From an uncultured Bacteroidales bacterium (lineage in GTDB: Bacteria > Bacteroidota > Bacteroidia > Bacteroidales > F082): a DNA stretch of 64,000 nucleotides. Positions 1-8,332 of this stretch are shown here, piece after piece. The stretch lies in assembly GCA_947303085.1 (NCBI GenBank), contig CAMYXP010000009.1:1-64000 (forward strand), given 5' to 3'. The notes under the pieces were generated by a model. The model had not been told where the DNA came from. It did not search any database and saw only the letters and a program-made list of their open reading frames with translations. The translations under genes and the position numbers were made by a program. Every line of letters starts with the position of its first letter. The first letter of the stretch is position 1.

Positions 1-131
1 CCTGGCGGATTCACCTGTTTTTTAGTCTCTTTGGAATTTTAGGTTCCTTACCTTTTCAGACTACTTTTTATTGGCTCATTGCTTTCAAAGAACTTCCACA
101 ATCTTTTTCGTGATTGCGGACTGCAAAGATA
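1..131 (-). promoter_or_regulatory. Strong leftward promoter and untranslated leader leaving the window, possibly of an rRNA operon
   Basis: Read on the minus strand there is TTGACA (148-153), a 16-base spacer and TATCTTTG (124-131), a very good Bacteroidetes -33/-7 pair. The transcript would run to base 1 without an evident start codon and ribosome binding site. It contains GTTCTTTGAAA near 95, which resembles the boxA-like antitermination segment found before 16S rRNA in this phylum. AT-rich sequence upstream of the -33 could act as an UP element. That this leads into an rRNA operon is inference; the gene itself lies outside the window. No protein gene is supported in 1-305. Confidence 0.5.
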
Positions 132-235
132 CGGCGATTTTTATTACTGTCAAGAAAAAAATGATAATTTTTTAAAATATTTTTTTGTGCTTTGAAAATC
201 AATGTTTTATAAATGGAGATTTTTCCGGGAGGGAC

Positions 236-276
236 AAAAATCAGTCTGGAAGCAAGCTTCAAAGGCCTGATTTTTT
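236..276 (-). terminator. Bidirectional intrinsic terminator after the AlbA_2-domain gene
   Basis: AAAAATCAG (236-244) pairs with CTGATTTTT (267-275), and an inner stem GAAGC (249-253)/GCTTC (256-260) closes on a two-base loop. There are T-runs on both strands. It begins about 30 bases after the stop codon of the minus-strand gene ending at 306 and separates it from the leftward promoter at 124-153. Confidence 0.65.
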
Positions 277-305
277 GCCCCTACCTCCAAAATTTTAGAC
301 TAAAA

Positions 306-947
306 TTACGCCAAATCGGCTGAAATGAAAAAAATCTTTTTTTCAGACATCTCCATTTTGACCATTCCGATGAGGATGAAGTTGACAAGAATCCGCTCGG
401 CTGCTTTTTTGTTTAAATGAGAAATTTCCATAAATTCTTCAAAGCTTATCCTTTTGTGCTCGTTCAGATATCGTAAAAGCAACATTTCTCCGTCTGTAAA
501 GGTGATTCTGATGTTGTTTTTGTCTTTTTCATGTTTCCATACTTTAATTAATATAGAGTTGGCCACGATATTTTCGTCTTTTACACGAACATACACCTTA
601 TATATATTATTATGGTCAGGAGCCTGGTGTTTGTGATACTTGCTTTTTGGAATTATGACTTCAAGCACGGTTTTGCCGTTAATGTTCCATTCTTTGGCCG
701 TATATTCAACTTCCGGACGGCAATACATCTGCGCGGCAGTCTGTATCATGTGCTTTTCTTCGTCAGATCTGATTCCGGAAATGGAACCGTTGTCTTTTAC
801 ACCTATTAATAAACGTCCACCATCGGTGTTGGCGAAGGCGACCAGCGAACGTGCAATCTTTTTGCTGTCGGATACTTCAAATTTGAAATCCAACATCTGA
901 TGCTCGCCCTCGGCAATCAATTTTTGGATGTGACCTTCTTTTTTCAT
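306..947 (-). CDS. AlbA_2 (Schlafen-type) domain protein with C-terminal winged-helix region
   Basis: A 213-residue cytoplasmic protein. Residues about 14-110 match the AlbA_2/Schlafen AAA_4-like domain, including the characteristic stretch ARSLVAFANTDGGRLLIGV and a following VKDNGSISGI. Residues about 150-213 look like a small helical winged-helix unit (GEMLLLRYLNEHKRISFEE). Such proteins are usually described as putative DNA- or nucleotide-binding regulators; the exact role is unknown. I chose the ATG at 947 rather than an upstream one at 1043 because homology starts there and a -7 box (TATTTTTG, 956-963 on the minus strand) lies just upstream, inside the longer reading frame. It is monocistronic and ends at a terminator. 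Confidence 0.75.
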   Translation of the reverse strand: MKKEGHIQKLIAEGEHQMLDFKFEVSDSKKIARSLVAFANTDGGRLLIGVKDNGSISGIRSDEEKHMIQTAAQMYCRPEVEYTAKEWNINGKTVLEVIIPKSKYHKHQAPDHNNIYKVYVRVKDENIVANSILIKVWKHEKDKNNIRITFTDGEMLLLRYLNEHKRISFEEFMEISHLNKKAAERILVNFILIGMVKMEMSEKKIFFISADLA

Positions 948-955
948 AATTTTTA

Positions 956-963
956 CAAAAATA
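956..963 (-). promoter_or_regulatory. -7 promoter box of the AlbA_2-domain gene
   Basis: TATTTTTG on the minus strand matches TAnnTTTG. Only eight bases separate it from the ATG at 947, so the mRNA would have an extremely short leader or none. The box decides the start codon, since the upstream ATG at 1043 would lie before the promoter. Confidence 0.6.
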
Positions 964-1489
964 GAAAATTTTTTCTTTGGTGGGCTAGGAGAGTGAAAAT
1001 AATCGTTTTTAGCCGTTTTAAGCGCATCAATTTTCCGAGGCATGTAATGTTGCTTTTGGCGTGAAAAAGTGTCTTAAATTGAAATTTTAAAATTGTAAAT
1101 TGCCGTTATGTGATAAATCGGCTAAAATTCACAAAAATAAATATTTGTTTATAAATACATGATAATCAATTGAGTTTACAAATATAAAACAAAGTATTAC
1201 AACTGTAAAAACAAATGTTAAAAATTACAACTATAAATCTAAACAATTGTTGATAAAAATTAACATAAAGCATTGATAAAGTATTTATTAAGTGTTAAAA
1301 TATAAACTAATACTTTATATATTTTGACATTTTTATGATTTTTTAAAAAGCTATCAAATTTGAATGTAAATAATTGATATAAAATAATTTAAATTAAAAT
1401 GAATAAGTGATTATTAAAGATTTTTTACCTTGGAGAAATATTTACAAAAATAAATTGAAAAATTTTAACTTTTGTATTGTTTTTCTTTT
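964..1489. other. Long AT-rich intergenic region with short repeated palindromes
   Basis: More than 500 bases without a supportable gene and with very few G or C between about 1090 and 1480. It contains a perfect inverted repeat TTACAACTGTAA (1197-1208) and a near copy TTACAACTATAA (1225-1236) on the same strand 28 bases later. Their position between the divergent AlbA_2 gene and the XRE regulator suggests operators for one of the two, but this is inference. I saw no DnaA-box cluster or RNA gene. Confidence 0.5.
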
Positions 1490-1497
1490 TACTTTTG
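1471..1497 (+). promoter_or_regulatory. Promoter of the XRE regulator
   Basis: TTTG (1471-1474) followed 15 bases later by TACTTTTG (1490-1497), a Bacteroidetes-type -33/-7 pair on the short side of normal spacing. It lies inside the longest open frame that starts at 1472 and therefore supports the downstream ATG at 1544. Confidence 0.6.
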
Positions 1498-1543
1498 TAA
1501 TCTGAAACGATTTGAAAAACGAAAATTTCTGGAGGTATATACC

Positions 1544-1987
1544 ATGGAAAATATCAAAGACAGATTGGCTCATATTCTCAGAGCGAAAAATTTGACAGCT
1601 TCTCAGTTTGCCGAATTGATGGAAATTCAGCCTTCAAATGTGTCACATTTGTTGAATGGAAGAAACAAACCGAGTCTGGATTTCCTGATTAAACTTAAGG
1701 ACGTTTTTCCTGAATATAGCTTCGATTGGATCATATTAGGAAAGAAACCGATCACAATAAATGAACCGAATCCTGTATCTTCCGACAGTCAGCAGATGAA
1801 GTTTGAAGAAATTGAGGATGAACGCGTGATTGAGTTTGATGATATTGTTGAGAATAATAATGAACCAAGTAAGGAGATTCAGAATAATTTTGCTGTAAAT
1901 CAATCAGTTAATAATGATGGAAAGGCAATAGAGAAAATTCTTGTGGTTTATTCTGATAATACGTTTGAAATTCTTATGCCGAAATAA
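1544..1987 (+). CDS. XRE-family helix-turn-helix transcriptional regulator
   Basis: 147 residues. Residues 1-65 form a lambda-repressor-like helix-turn-helix (MENIKDRLAHILRAKNLTAS, then QFAELMEIQPSNVSHLLNGR), followed by an acidic tail (about 85-125) and a short C-terminal segment. DNA-binding regulator; target unknown. The ATG at 1544 is preceded by an unusually clear Shine-Dalgarno GGAGG (1531-1535) and by the promoter at 1471-1497. The AT-rich palindrome-bearing spacer upstream may contain its own operators. It is followed by about 100 bases holding the promoter of the next gene. Confidence 0.85.
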   Translation: MENIKDRLAHILRAKNLTASQFAELMEIQPSNVSHLLNGRNKPSLDFLIKLKDVFPEYSFDWIILGKKPITINEPNPVSSDSQQMKFEEIEDERVIEFDDIVENNNEPSKEIQNNFAVNQSVNNDGKAIEKILVVYSDNTFEILMPK

Positions 1988-2036
1988 TTAATAAGGAATT
2001 CCTTAATAAAAATAAAATTAAAAATGTGTTTTGATG

Positions 2037-2065
2037 TTGATATTGAATAAAAAGTTGTATATTTG
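2037..2065 (+). promoter_or_regulatory. Promoter of the nrnA-FKBP operon
   Basis: TTG at 2037-2039, 18-base spacer, TATATTTG at 2058-2065, then 25 bases to the ATG at 2091. Full match to the phylum's consensus. Confidence 0.7.
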
Positions 2066-2090
2066 TTAGCTAAATAAATAATGAATATCA

Positions 2091-3113
2091 ATGTCTAAAC
2101 AATTGTTTCTCAATAAGTTTCAAGAATTTATAACACAATATAAACGTGTGGTGATAGTGTCGCACGTTAATCCTGACGGCGATGCCATCGGCTCATCGTT
2201 GGCGTTTTATTTTTTCCTTTTGAAGTTGGGAATTGACGTTAAAGTGATAATCCCAAACGATTTTCCGTCGTTTTTGTCGTGGATGCCGGGAATTGATGAT
2301 ATTCTGATTTTTGACAAAAATACTGACAAAGGGGTGGAATACCTAAATTCCGCCGATTTGATTTGCTATCTCGATTTTAATCATCCGTCGCGTACAGGCT
2401 TGGTACACAACGATTTATGTCATTGTACAAAAACTCCTAGACTGTTGATTGATCATCATCGTGACACTGATTTTTCACAGTTCGCGATGTATCTGTCGGA
2501 AGTTGAGACGTCAAGCACATCGGAATTAGTTGCGGAAGTTATTCAGTATCACGGATTTGACAAATATCTTGACGATAATATAGCAACTTGTCTTTTGGTC
2601 GGAATAATGACTGACACAGGCTCGTTCTCACATTCTATTTACCATCCTGAGACTTTTGAGATTTGTGGGAAATTGATATCCCCAACTGTTGATTATCAAT
2701 TGATACACAGCAAGATATACAATACTTTCTCTGAAAACAGACTAAGATTGCTCGGGCATTGCATCAACAATAGGATGACGGTTTTGAAAGAGTATCACAC
2801 AGCTTATATTTATTTGAGCAAGAGCGATTTGGAAGCTTTTGATTATCAGGTCGGAGATACAGAAGGAGTAGTGAATTTCCCATTGATGATTGATGATGTG
2901 AAAATGTCGGTGTTAATTACTGAACGTCAAGGAGTTATAAGATTTTCATTCAGATCGAAAGGCGAGTTTTCAGTTCATGAAGTCGCAAAAGATCATTTTA
3001 ACGGAGGAGGTCATACTAACGCCGCCGGTGGAACGTTAAATTGTACGATTGAACAGGCAATTAAGGAGTTTTTAAAGGTTTTACCACAGTATAAAACACT
3101 TTTGAACCAGTAA
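2091..3113 (+). CDS. nrnA: DHH/DHHA1 family phosphoesterase, NrnA-like nanoRNase/pAp phosphatase
   Basis: 340 residues, normal length for the family. It shows HVNPDGDAIGSS (about 25-36), a conserved Asp in LDFNHPS (about 94-100), the DHH triad at 121-123 (LIDHHRD), a fourth metal-binding motif GIMTDTGSF, and the DHHA1 glycine loop GGGHTNAAGG near 305-314. Family members hydrolyse 2-5 nt RNAs, cyclic dinucleotide breakdown products and 3'-phosphoadenosine 5'-phosphate with Mn2+ in the cytoplasm. First gene of an operon with three FKBP lipoproteins; its stop codon directly abuts the next ATG, implying coupled translation. In gliding Bacteroidetes an FKBP lipoprotein (GldI) commonly follows this gene. 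NrnA versus pAp specificity cannot be separated by eye. Confidence 0.9.
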   Translation: MSKQLFLNKFQEFITQYKRVVIVSHVNPDGDAIGSSLAFYFFLLKLGIDVKVIIPNDFPSFLSWMPGIDDILIFDKNTDKGVEYLNSADLICYLDFNHPSRTGLVHNDLCHCTKTPRLLIDHHRDTDFSQFAMYLSEVETSSTSELVAEVIQYHGFDKYLDDNIATCLLVGIMTDTGSFSHSIYHPETFEICGKLISPTVDYQLIHSKIYNTFSENRLRLLGHCINNRMTVLKEYHTAYIYLSKSDLEAFDYQVGDTEGVVNFPLMIDDVKMSVLITERQGVIRFSFRSKGEFSVHEVAKDHFNGGGHTNAAGGTLNCTIEQAIKEFLKVLPQYKTLLNQ

Positions 3114-3671
3114 ATGTTGAATGGTTTTGTAAAAATATTATTTGCATTAGTTGTTATGGCTTCATTATCGTTTTTTGAAGCCTGCACTGATGATGTGGAG
3201 CAAAACCGGCAATATAATGTAGAGTATGAGAAGCAGAAGAAGGAGAGTTTGGAGAAAGCCAACAGATACATGGTTTTAAAGGAGAATGAGGATATTGACA
3301 ATTATATTGAACGTCATAATCTGAATGTTGAAAGGATTGGCACTGGATTATGCTATAGTATTATAAAACAAGGAGATACGAAGCCGATTGAGAAAGGTGA
3401 TCTCGTTACAATGGAATATGAGGTGAGGATGCTCACGGGTGATTTGTTATATAGCTCGAAGGAAAATGGCCCGATGTCATTTATTGTCGGAATTGGAGGA
3501 GTGGAAAGCGGTCTGGAGGAAGCGATTGTGCATCTTCATAAAGGCGATGTGGCGGTGATTATTATTCCGTCGTATTATGCACACGGGTTGCTTGGCGACG
3601 GCAACAGGATTCCGCCTAAGACGCCAATAGTTTATAATGTGAAAATAATTGAAAATCAATCAAATAAGTAA
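3114..3671 (+). CDS. FKBP-type peptidyl-prolyl isomerase lipoprotein, single domain (GldI-like)
   Basis: 185 residues with a signal peptide and lipobox ending FFEAC (Cys about 24), so probably anchored in a membrane facing the periplasm or surface. After a charged linker (about 30-75) there is one FKBP domain (about 78-182: EKGDLVTMEYEV, GLEEAIVHLHKGD, PPKTPIVYNVKI). FKBPs accelerate prolyl isomerisation and act as folding helpers for exported proteins. The gene starts immediately after the nrnA stop codon. The resemblance to GldI rests on architecture and neighbourhood; no other gliding genes occur here, so a general envelope-folding role is more likely than motility. Confidence 0.82.
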   Translation: MLNGFVKILFALVVMASLSFFEACTDDVEQNRQYNVEYEKQKKESLEKANRYMVLKENEDIDNYIERHNLNVERIGTGLCYSIIKQGDTKPIEKGDLVTMEYEVRMLTGDLLYSSKENGPMSFIVGIGGVESGLEEAIVHLHKGDVAVIIIPSYYAHGLLGDGNRIPPKTPIVYNVKIIENQSNK

Positions 3672-3692
3672 AATAATTTAAATTAACAAAAA

Positions 3693-4565
3693 ATGAAAAG
3701 AGCATTTTTATTAATGACAGCATTCGGTGTAATGCTTTCAATGTTAACAGGTTGCGGCAACGGAAACGCACCTAAAGGTTATAAGGCTACAGACAATGGG
3801 CTTTATTATCGTTTTCATGTAAACAATGGTGGTGAAACTCCACAACTCGGTGATTTAGTTGAACTTACGTTGGCTTGCACAATCAACGACACAACAACAA
3901 TCATTCCGGCATCAAGCAATATCATTCAGTTGAGTGAGCCTGCATTTAATACAGATTTCATGGAAGGTGTCGCAATGATGCACAAAGGCGACTCGGCTTC
4001 GTTTATCGTAAACATCGACTCGACATTCGCCAATGTCTTCAGAGTGCCGGAACTTCCTGAGGAATTCAACAGCACAGATGTCATGAGATTTGATGTGAAA
4101 GTTAATGATTTTTATCCAGAAAGTGAATACGTAAATAAAATGATTGAAGCAATTAAAAACAAATTCCCGGAGCAGACTGCGACAGCAGACGCCGAGATGC
4201 AGCAATATTTTGCTGACAACAACATCGTTGTAACTCCAACAGCATCAGGACTTTACTACGTAATGACAGAAGAAGGCAACGGTGAAATGCCAAAGAAAGG
4301 TGATAATGTGAAAGTTCATTACACCGGTAAATTGATGGACGGTACAGTGTTCGATTCATCTGTTGAACGTGGCGAACCTATTGAGGTTCCTATCGGTATG
4401 GGTTATGTTATTCCTGGTTGGGATGAAGGAATCATGATGATGTCGAAAGGCGAGAAAGGTGTTCTCTATATTCCTTACTATTTAGGATATGGTGACAGAG
4501 GCGCCGCTGGCGTTATCCCTCCATTCGCAAACTTGATTTTTGAAGTTGAACTTATTGAGTTTTAA
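3693..4565 (+). CDS. FKBP-type peptidyl-prolyl isomerase lipoprotein, two FKBP-like domains
   Basis: 290 residues. Lipoprotein signal with LTGCG (Cys about 21). Residues about 28-143 form a divergent FKBP-like domain lacking most aromatic active-site residues; residues about 175-290 form a canonical one (KKGDNVKVHYTGKLMDGTVF, then VIPGWDEGIMMM, YGDRGAAGVIPP). The C-terminal domain is expected to be the active isomerase, the first perhaps a chaperone-like or substrate-binding copy. Lies 21 bases after the single-domain gene and 6 before the three-domain one, all in one operon. Confidence 0.88.
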   Translation: MKRAFLLMTAFGVMLSMLTGCGNGNAPKGYKATDNGLYYRFHVNNGGETPQLGDLVELTLACTINDTTTIIPASSNIIQLSEPAFNTDFMEGVAMMHKGDSASFIVNIDSTFANVFRVPELPEEFNSTDVMRFDVKVNDFYPESEYVNKMIEAIKNKFPEQTATADAEMQQYFADNNIVVTPTASGLYYVMTEEGNGEMPKKGDNVKVHYTGKLMDGTVFDSSVERGEPIEVPIGMGYVIPGWDEGIMMMSKGEKGVLYIPYYLGYGDRGAAGVIPPFANLIFEVELIEF

Positions 4566-4571
4566 TCAATT

Positions 4572-5897
4572 ATGAGAAGACTGCCATCATATTTACTGCT
4601 TTTGCTCGGCTGCATGATTCTAATGTCGTGCGAGAGGTCGGTTTTCAAGGGATTCGACAAGATGGAAAACGGCACTTATATGCAGTTCCATAGTGTTAAT
4701 AATCAAGGGGATATGCCACAAATAGGCGATTATGTCGTCGTTGCAGTGAAGCAGACCCTTGGCGATTCTCTTTTCTTTTCAAGTGAATACGAAGAAGATG
4801 GAACTCTTGAATTTGAACTGACAAAGCCTGAGTTTGTAGGAGATATGATGGCAGGTCTTTTGAATATGCATATAGATGATTCGGCGACTGTGGCGTTTTT
4901 GGTTGACTCGATGTGTATCAAGTCATTGGGAATGAATGCAGTACCGAGTTATCTGACAGCTGGAATGCCGGTTTATATCGACATGAAGCTGATAGACATC
5001 ATTCCTGCAGAGACAGTGGCTTCTCAGCGGGAATATGAGCTAAAACTGATGAAACAGTATGATGAGGACCGTTTGGCAATGTATTATTCCGATGAGAAGA
5101 ACAAAATTACAGAAAACGGGCTTATCATATTGAGTGTCAAGGGTAAAGGACGTGGCGCTAAGAATGATGATGTCCTTATGATTAACTTTAATTTGCTAAC
5201 CCTTGACGGCGACACATTGCTGAATTTATATGATGGTGAGCCTATTGCTGTGAAATGCGGTGATTTTGAGTTAGGCGCAGGTTTTGCTGAAGCCATGAGA
5301 TACGTGCCTGAAGGCGGTGAGGCTCATTTTGTTATACCGTCTTCGTTGGCTTTCGACAGTGCCGGACTTGAAAATTACATCGCGCCTTACACATCATTTA
5401 TTTTAAATGTAAAAAACACTGCTATTTATACTCAGGAAGAGTATGAAAAAGAGCAAAAACGCCTTCGTGAGGCTGCAGACGCTGAAGATCAGAGGCGTTT
5501 GGAAGAAGAACCTGCTAGAATTGAGAAATTTGTAAAAGAGCATAATGTGAGCGTGGCGCCGAGCGCTACAGGCGTGTATTACCTTGAAATCGTTAAAGGA
5601 GCCGGTAGATCGGCTGAAAAAGGCGATTTGGTTTCAATCCATTATAACCTTTATAATATAGAGGATAAGCTTATCGAGACAAGCTATGGCTCGGAACCGA
5701 TGCAGTTTATATATGGTAATAACGAGATGGTTCCTGGTATTGAAGAGGCGCTCGAACACATGAAAGTGGGAGGGAAGGCGACGATAATAGTTCCGTCGAA
5801 GATGGGATTCGGCGATATCGCGATAGATAATGAACTTCCCGCTAATTCAACGGTTATTTTTGATCTGGAACTTGTTGAGGTTCAGAAGATTCGTTAG
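4572..5897 (+). CDS. FKBP-type peptidyl-prolyl isomerase lipoprotein, three FKBP-like domains
   Basis: 441 residues. Signal peptide and lipobox LMSCE (Cys about 20). Three FKBP-like units can be read: about 30-145, about 165-290 and about 325-438, the last after a charged helical linker (EEYEKEQKRLREAADAEDQ). Each contains the pattern G-D, then a central glycine/aspartate turn and a terminal beta strand ending in I-x-D or V-E-x. The third is closest to functional FKBPs (EKGDLVSIHYNL, MVPGIEEALEHMKVGG). The 3' end overlaps the convergent ligase gene by 44 bases. Role inferred as envelope protein folding; nothing in the sequence identifies a client. Confidence 0.82.
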   Translation: MRRLPSYLLLLLGCMILMSCERSVFKGFDKMENGTYMQFHSVNNQGDMPQIGDYVVVAVKQTLGDSLFFSSEYEEDGTLEFELTKPEFVGDMMAGLLNMHIDDSATVAFLVDSMCIKSLGMNAVPSYLTAGMPVYIDMKLIDIIPAETVASQREYELKLMKQYDEDRLAMYYSDEKNKITENGLIILSVKGKGRGAKNDDVLMINFNLLTLDGDTLLNLYDGEPIAVKCGDFELGAGFAEAMRYVPEGGEAHFVIPSSLAFDSAGLENYIAPYTSFILNVKNTAIYTQEEYEKEQKRLREAADAEDQRRLEEEPARIEKFVKEHNVSVAPSATGVYYLEIVKGAGRSAEKGDLVSIHYNLYNIEDKLIETSYGSEPMQFIYGNNEMVPGIEEALEHMKVGGKATIIVPSKMGFGDIAIDNELPANSTVIFDLELVEVQKIR

Positions 5898-7329
5898 TTT
5901 CGTAGAAATTTTCCTTATCGGCATGGTAGCAGTCGATGGCTGTGATTATTGCCATGCAACTCCAGATTGGCACCGCTAGTTTGTCGGTGTCGAGGAAGTT
6001 GTTGAGTGTGCCGTGGACGTAATAGCCAAGCAATGCTAATGTTGCCGCCAGCACAAGCACTTTCGATTCTTTGTTTCTGGCTTTTCTGTAGGTCATCAGG
6101 CCGCTGTACATGAACATTACGACTATTGAAACCACGAGTAGTGCGCCCGGGACGCCTTGTTCGGACAGTGTTCCAATGTATTCGCTGTGTGCGTTGCCCA
6201 TATCGCCAGAGTTGGTGCTGATGATGGTCTTGTTCTTCGATTCCTGGAAAGGAGCGTAAACGAACTGGTAGGTGCCTGGCCCCCAACCGACTAAAGGTCT
6301 TTCTTTAAACATCCTAATCGCTGAATTCCAACGGTTTATGCGTTCAAGGTTGGACGCGTCGGTGGAGATGTTCGTCATGGATTGGATGTTTTCGACCACA
6401 TTACCTGAGGCGTCCTGATCGTTTTTGGATAATGAATCGAAAATCTGTTGCTGGAAAGTGAAGAACAATCCTACTAAAACCACAGCAACTATTGCTATGT
6501 ATTTGAATTTTATCTTAAGTAAGACGCATGTCAAAACGCCGAGAGCGGCTATGAGGCTTATCCATGAGGCGCGGCAGAACGACAAAACTATTGCCAAAAT
6601 CAGCAGACATAGCACCAAAACAACGCCTAAACGCTTGCTTTTCTTCATGTTAGGCATAAACAGGTAGGCGGCGCAAAGCACGATGTAAACTGCCAATGCG
6701 GCTCCGTAGGCGGTGTGGTCGTTGTAGAATGGTGTCATCACCCAGTGGGCGGTGTCGCCGTCGAAGCCGTGTGAGGCGTGATTGACGATGGTGTAAAGCA
6801 CCACGATGACAAGTCCTGCGATGTATAACCAGATGAATCTGTTGATGTTTCTCGGGTTTTTGAACAACACGGCGCACATGAAATATGCCGGGATGATGAA
6901 CCAAAGGCGGGAAACGAAGAATTTCAACGAAACGACAGGCATTTCGCTTGTTATCGTTGTGACAATCATCCAGATAAACATGAGGTAGATGACAATGGAT
7001 ATCGGGTGTCGCGCTATTTTCCTGTCGAAACTGAAGTCGTGGGCGTATTTAGCTATGAACATCACCAACAAGCCGGCAAGTAGCGGCTCGGCAGGTAGTG
7101 AAAGCGCGAGTTGTACGTTCAGCGACTGTATATTAATAGATAAAGGTGTGATAAAGGCGACAAGAAGCAGTACTTTGTCGAGGGAGAACACGTACATCAG
7201 CAGTATTCCCACGACAGCCGGCATGGCAAAGGCGAGATATGTGTCTTTTTTTATGCAAAAATAAAGACCAATAGCGACGAAAATCGCCGCTAGCACATAT
7301 ATTGCTGCTGTCTTGATGCTTTTATGCAT
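5854..7329 (-). CDS. O-antigen ligase/polymerase family membrane protein (Wzy_C)
   Basis: 491 residues with about 10-12 hydrophobic segments and a large extracytoplasmic loop (about 295-390) carrying a Wzy_C-type motif (RINRWNSAIRMFKERPLVGW, then GPGTYQF and NAHSEYIGTLSEQG). This fold either polymerises polysaccharide repeat units (Wzy) or ligates glycans to lipid A core or protein (WaaL/PglL). The two cannot be told apart here. Its ATG overlaps the stop of the Wzz-like gene by one base, so they are co-translated. The last 15 codons lie antisense to the FKBP gene at 4572-5897. Confidence 0.85.
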   Translation of the reverse strand: MHKSIKTAAIYVLAAIFVAIGLYFCIKKDTYLAFAMPAVVGILLMYVFSLDKVLLLVAFITPLSINIQSLNVQLALSLPAEPLLAGLLVMFIAKYAHDFSFDRKIARHPISIVIYLMFIWMIVTTITSEMPVVSLKFFVSRLWFIIPAYFMCAVLFKNPRNINRFIWLYIAGLVIVVLYTIVNHASHGFDGDTAHWVMTPFYNDHTAYGAALAVYIVLCAAYLFMPNMKKSKRLGVVLVLCLLILAIVLSFCRASWISLIAALGVLTCVLLKIKFKYIAIVAVVLVGLFFTFQQQIFDSLSKNDQDASGNVVENIQSMTNISTDASNLERINRWNSAIRMFKERPLVGWGPGTYQFVYAPFQESKNKTIISTNSGDMGNAHSEYIGTLSEQGVPGALLVVSIVVMFMYSGLMTYRKARNKESKVLVLAATLALLGYYVHGTLNNFLDTDKLAVPIWSCMAIITAIDCYHADKENFYETNESSEPQQVPDQK

Positions 7330-8261
7330 TATTTGTTGATGCTTTTCTTATATTCCATCAAGTAGACTGCAAGAATTGAGATGAAGCAAGCACATAAGGC
7401 GCACAAGGCAACGACGACCCAACGGATAGGAAAGGCTTTCTTGTCGGCCGCGAATGGATTCGATACCATGTTGGCGAACGAAATGTTGTTGGCGCAGTAA
7501 CGTTGTTCGCGCTCGAAGTCGTATTTTGTCTTGTGGTAGTTTTCTGCTGCGTAATAGATAAGGTTGTTGATTATGTTGACCTCCGGACCGTAATTCTCAA
7601 GATTTTCCTTGAGTTCCTTAACTTTATCGCTCTTTCCGTTGTTCAGATATGCTCTGGTGATTTCTCTTGCCTGGCTCTGAACGTCGACGATGCCGTATTC
7701 GGTGCCGATTGTATTGAGTCTTTCTCTCAAAGAATCAAGGAAAACCTCATTGTCTTCCAATGTCGATTTGAACATTCTGGCCTGCTCGCCTCTTTGGTTT
7801 TTGGTGATTCTTTCGATTATTCTATTATATTGATTGACAATCTCATACACCATTGCGCAAGCGATTTCAGGGTCGCTGTCGTAAACTTTGATTATAACAG
7901 CGTCGTAAGGAGTTCTTGAGATGCTGACATTGCTGCGATATTCGCCGATAAGGGCGGTTTTCCAATATTTATAGCTTTTGTCGATTTTATAATGTTTCAG
8001 AAGTCCGAATTTCTCAACCACTGAATCCATAATCTCCTGCGATTGCATTATCTGGAGCATCTGTTCGGTGATGGTCTCGTCGGAATATTCCTCGATATGG
8101 GTAGGGTATACTGTCGCGTCTGATTTATAAAGCGGTGTGATGAATTTCGAGCCTGAGAAAATCGCACCGAGAACTGCTGCTACCAAAGTGATAATGACGA
8201 TGTGCCATTTCCATTTGAAAATGGTCTGAATCAAAGGTGTGTTGTCAAAATAATTGTTCAT
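7329..8261 (-). CDS. Wzz/chain-length determinant-like polysaccharide co-polymerase
   Basis: 310 residues. Two membrane helices flank a periplasmic domain: about 17-37 (WHIVIITLVAAVLGAIF) and about 280-302 (WVVVALCALCACFISILAVY). The periplasmic part contains predicted coiled coil (about 165-260), typical of Wzz-type proteins that set the length of surface polysaccharide. There is no C-terminal tyrosine-kinase domain. Upstream at 8289-8296 is a minus-strand -7 box, so Wzz and the ligase gene form their own transcript, separate from the flippase gene further upstream. Confidence 0.83.
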   Translation of the reverse strand: MNNYFDNTPLIQTIFKWKWHIVIITLVAAVLGAIFSGSKFITPLYKSDATVYPTHIEEYSDETITEQMLQIMQSQEIMDSVVEKFGLLKHYKIDKSYKYWKTALIGEYRSNVSISRTPYDAVIIKVYDSDPEIACAMVYEIVNQYNRIIERITKNQRGEQARMFKSTLEDNEVFLDSLRERLNTIGTEYGIVDVQSQAREITRAYLNNGKSDKVKELKENLENYGPEVNIINNLIYYAAENYHKTKYDFEREQRYCANNISFANMVSNPFAADKKAFPIRWVVVALCALCACFISILAVYLMEYKKSINK

Positions 8262-8288
8262 CTTTAATTTATTTAATAATATAAGCTA

Positions 8289-8296
8289 CAAAATTA
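8289..8296 (-). promoter_or_regulatory. -7 box for the wzz-like/ligase operon
   Basis: TAATTTTG on the minus strand, 27 bases before the ATG at 8261. It sits between this operon and the flippase gene that ends at 8333. Confidence 0.5.
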
Positions 8297-8332
8297 GGAA
8301 AAAATCTTTAGATACAAAGGATTTTTGAAAAA

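Noticed and set aside
68..262. 64-codon open frame on the minus strand
   Set aside because: It overlaps the strong promoter and the terminator hairpin, has no domain resemblance and no ribosome-binding site.
1090..1480. Replication origin
   Set aside because: Very AT-rich, but I saw no cluster of DnaA boxes and no dnaA, dnaN or gidA-type neighbours.
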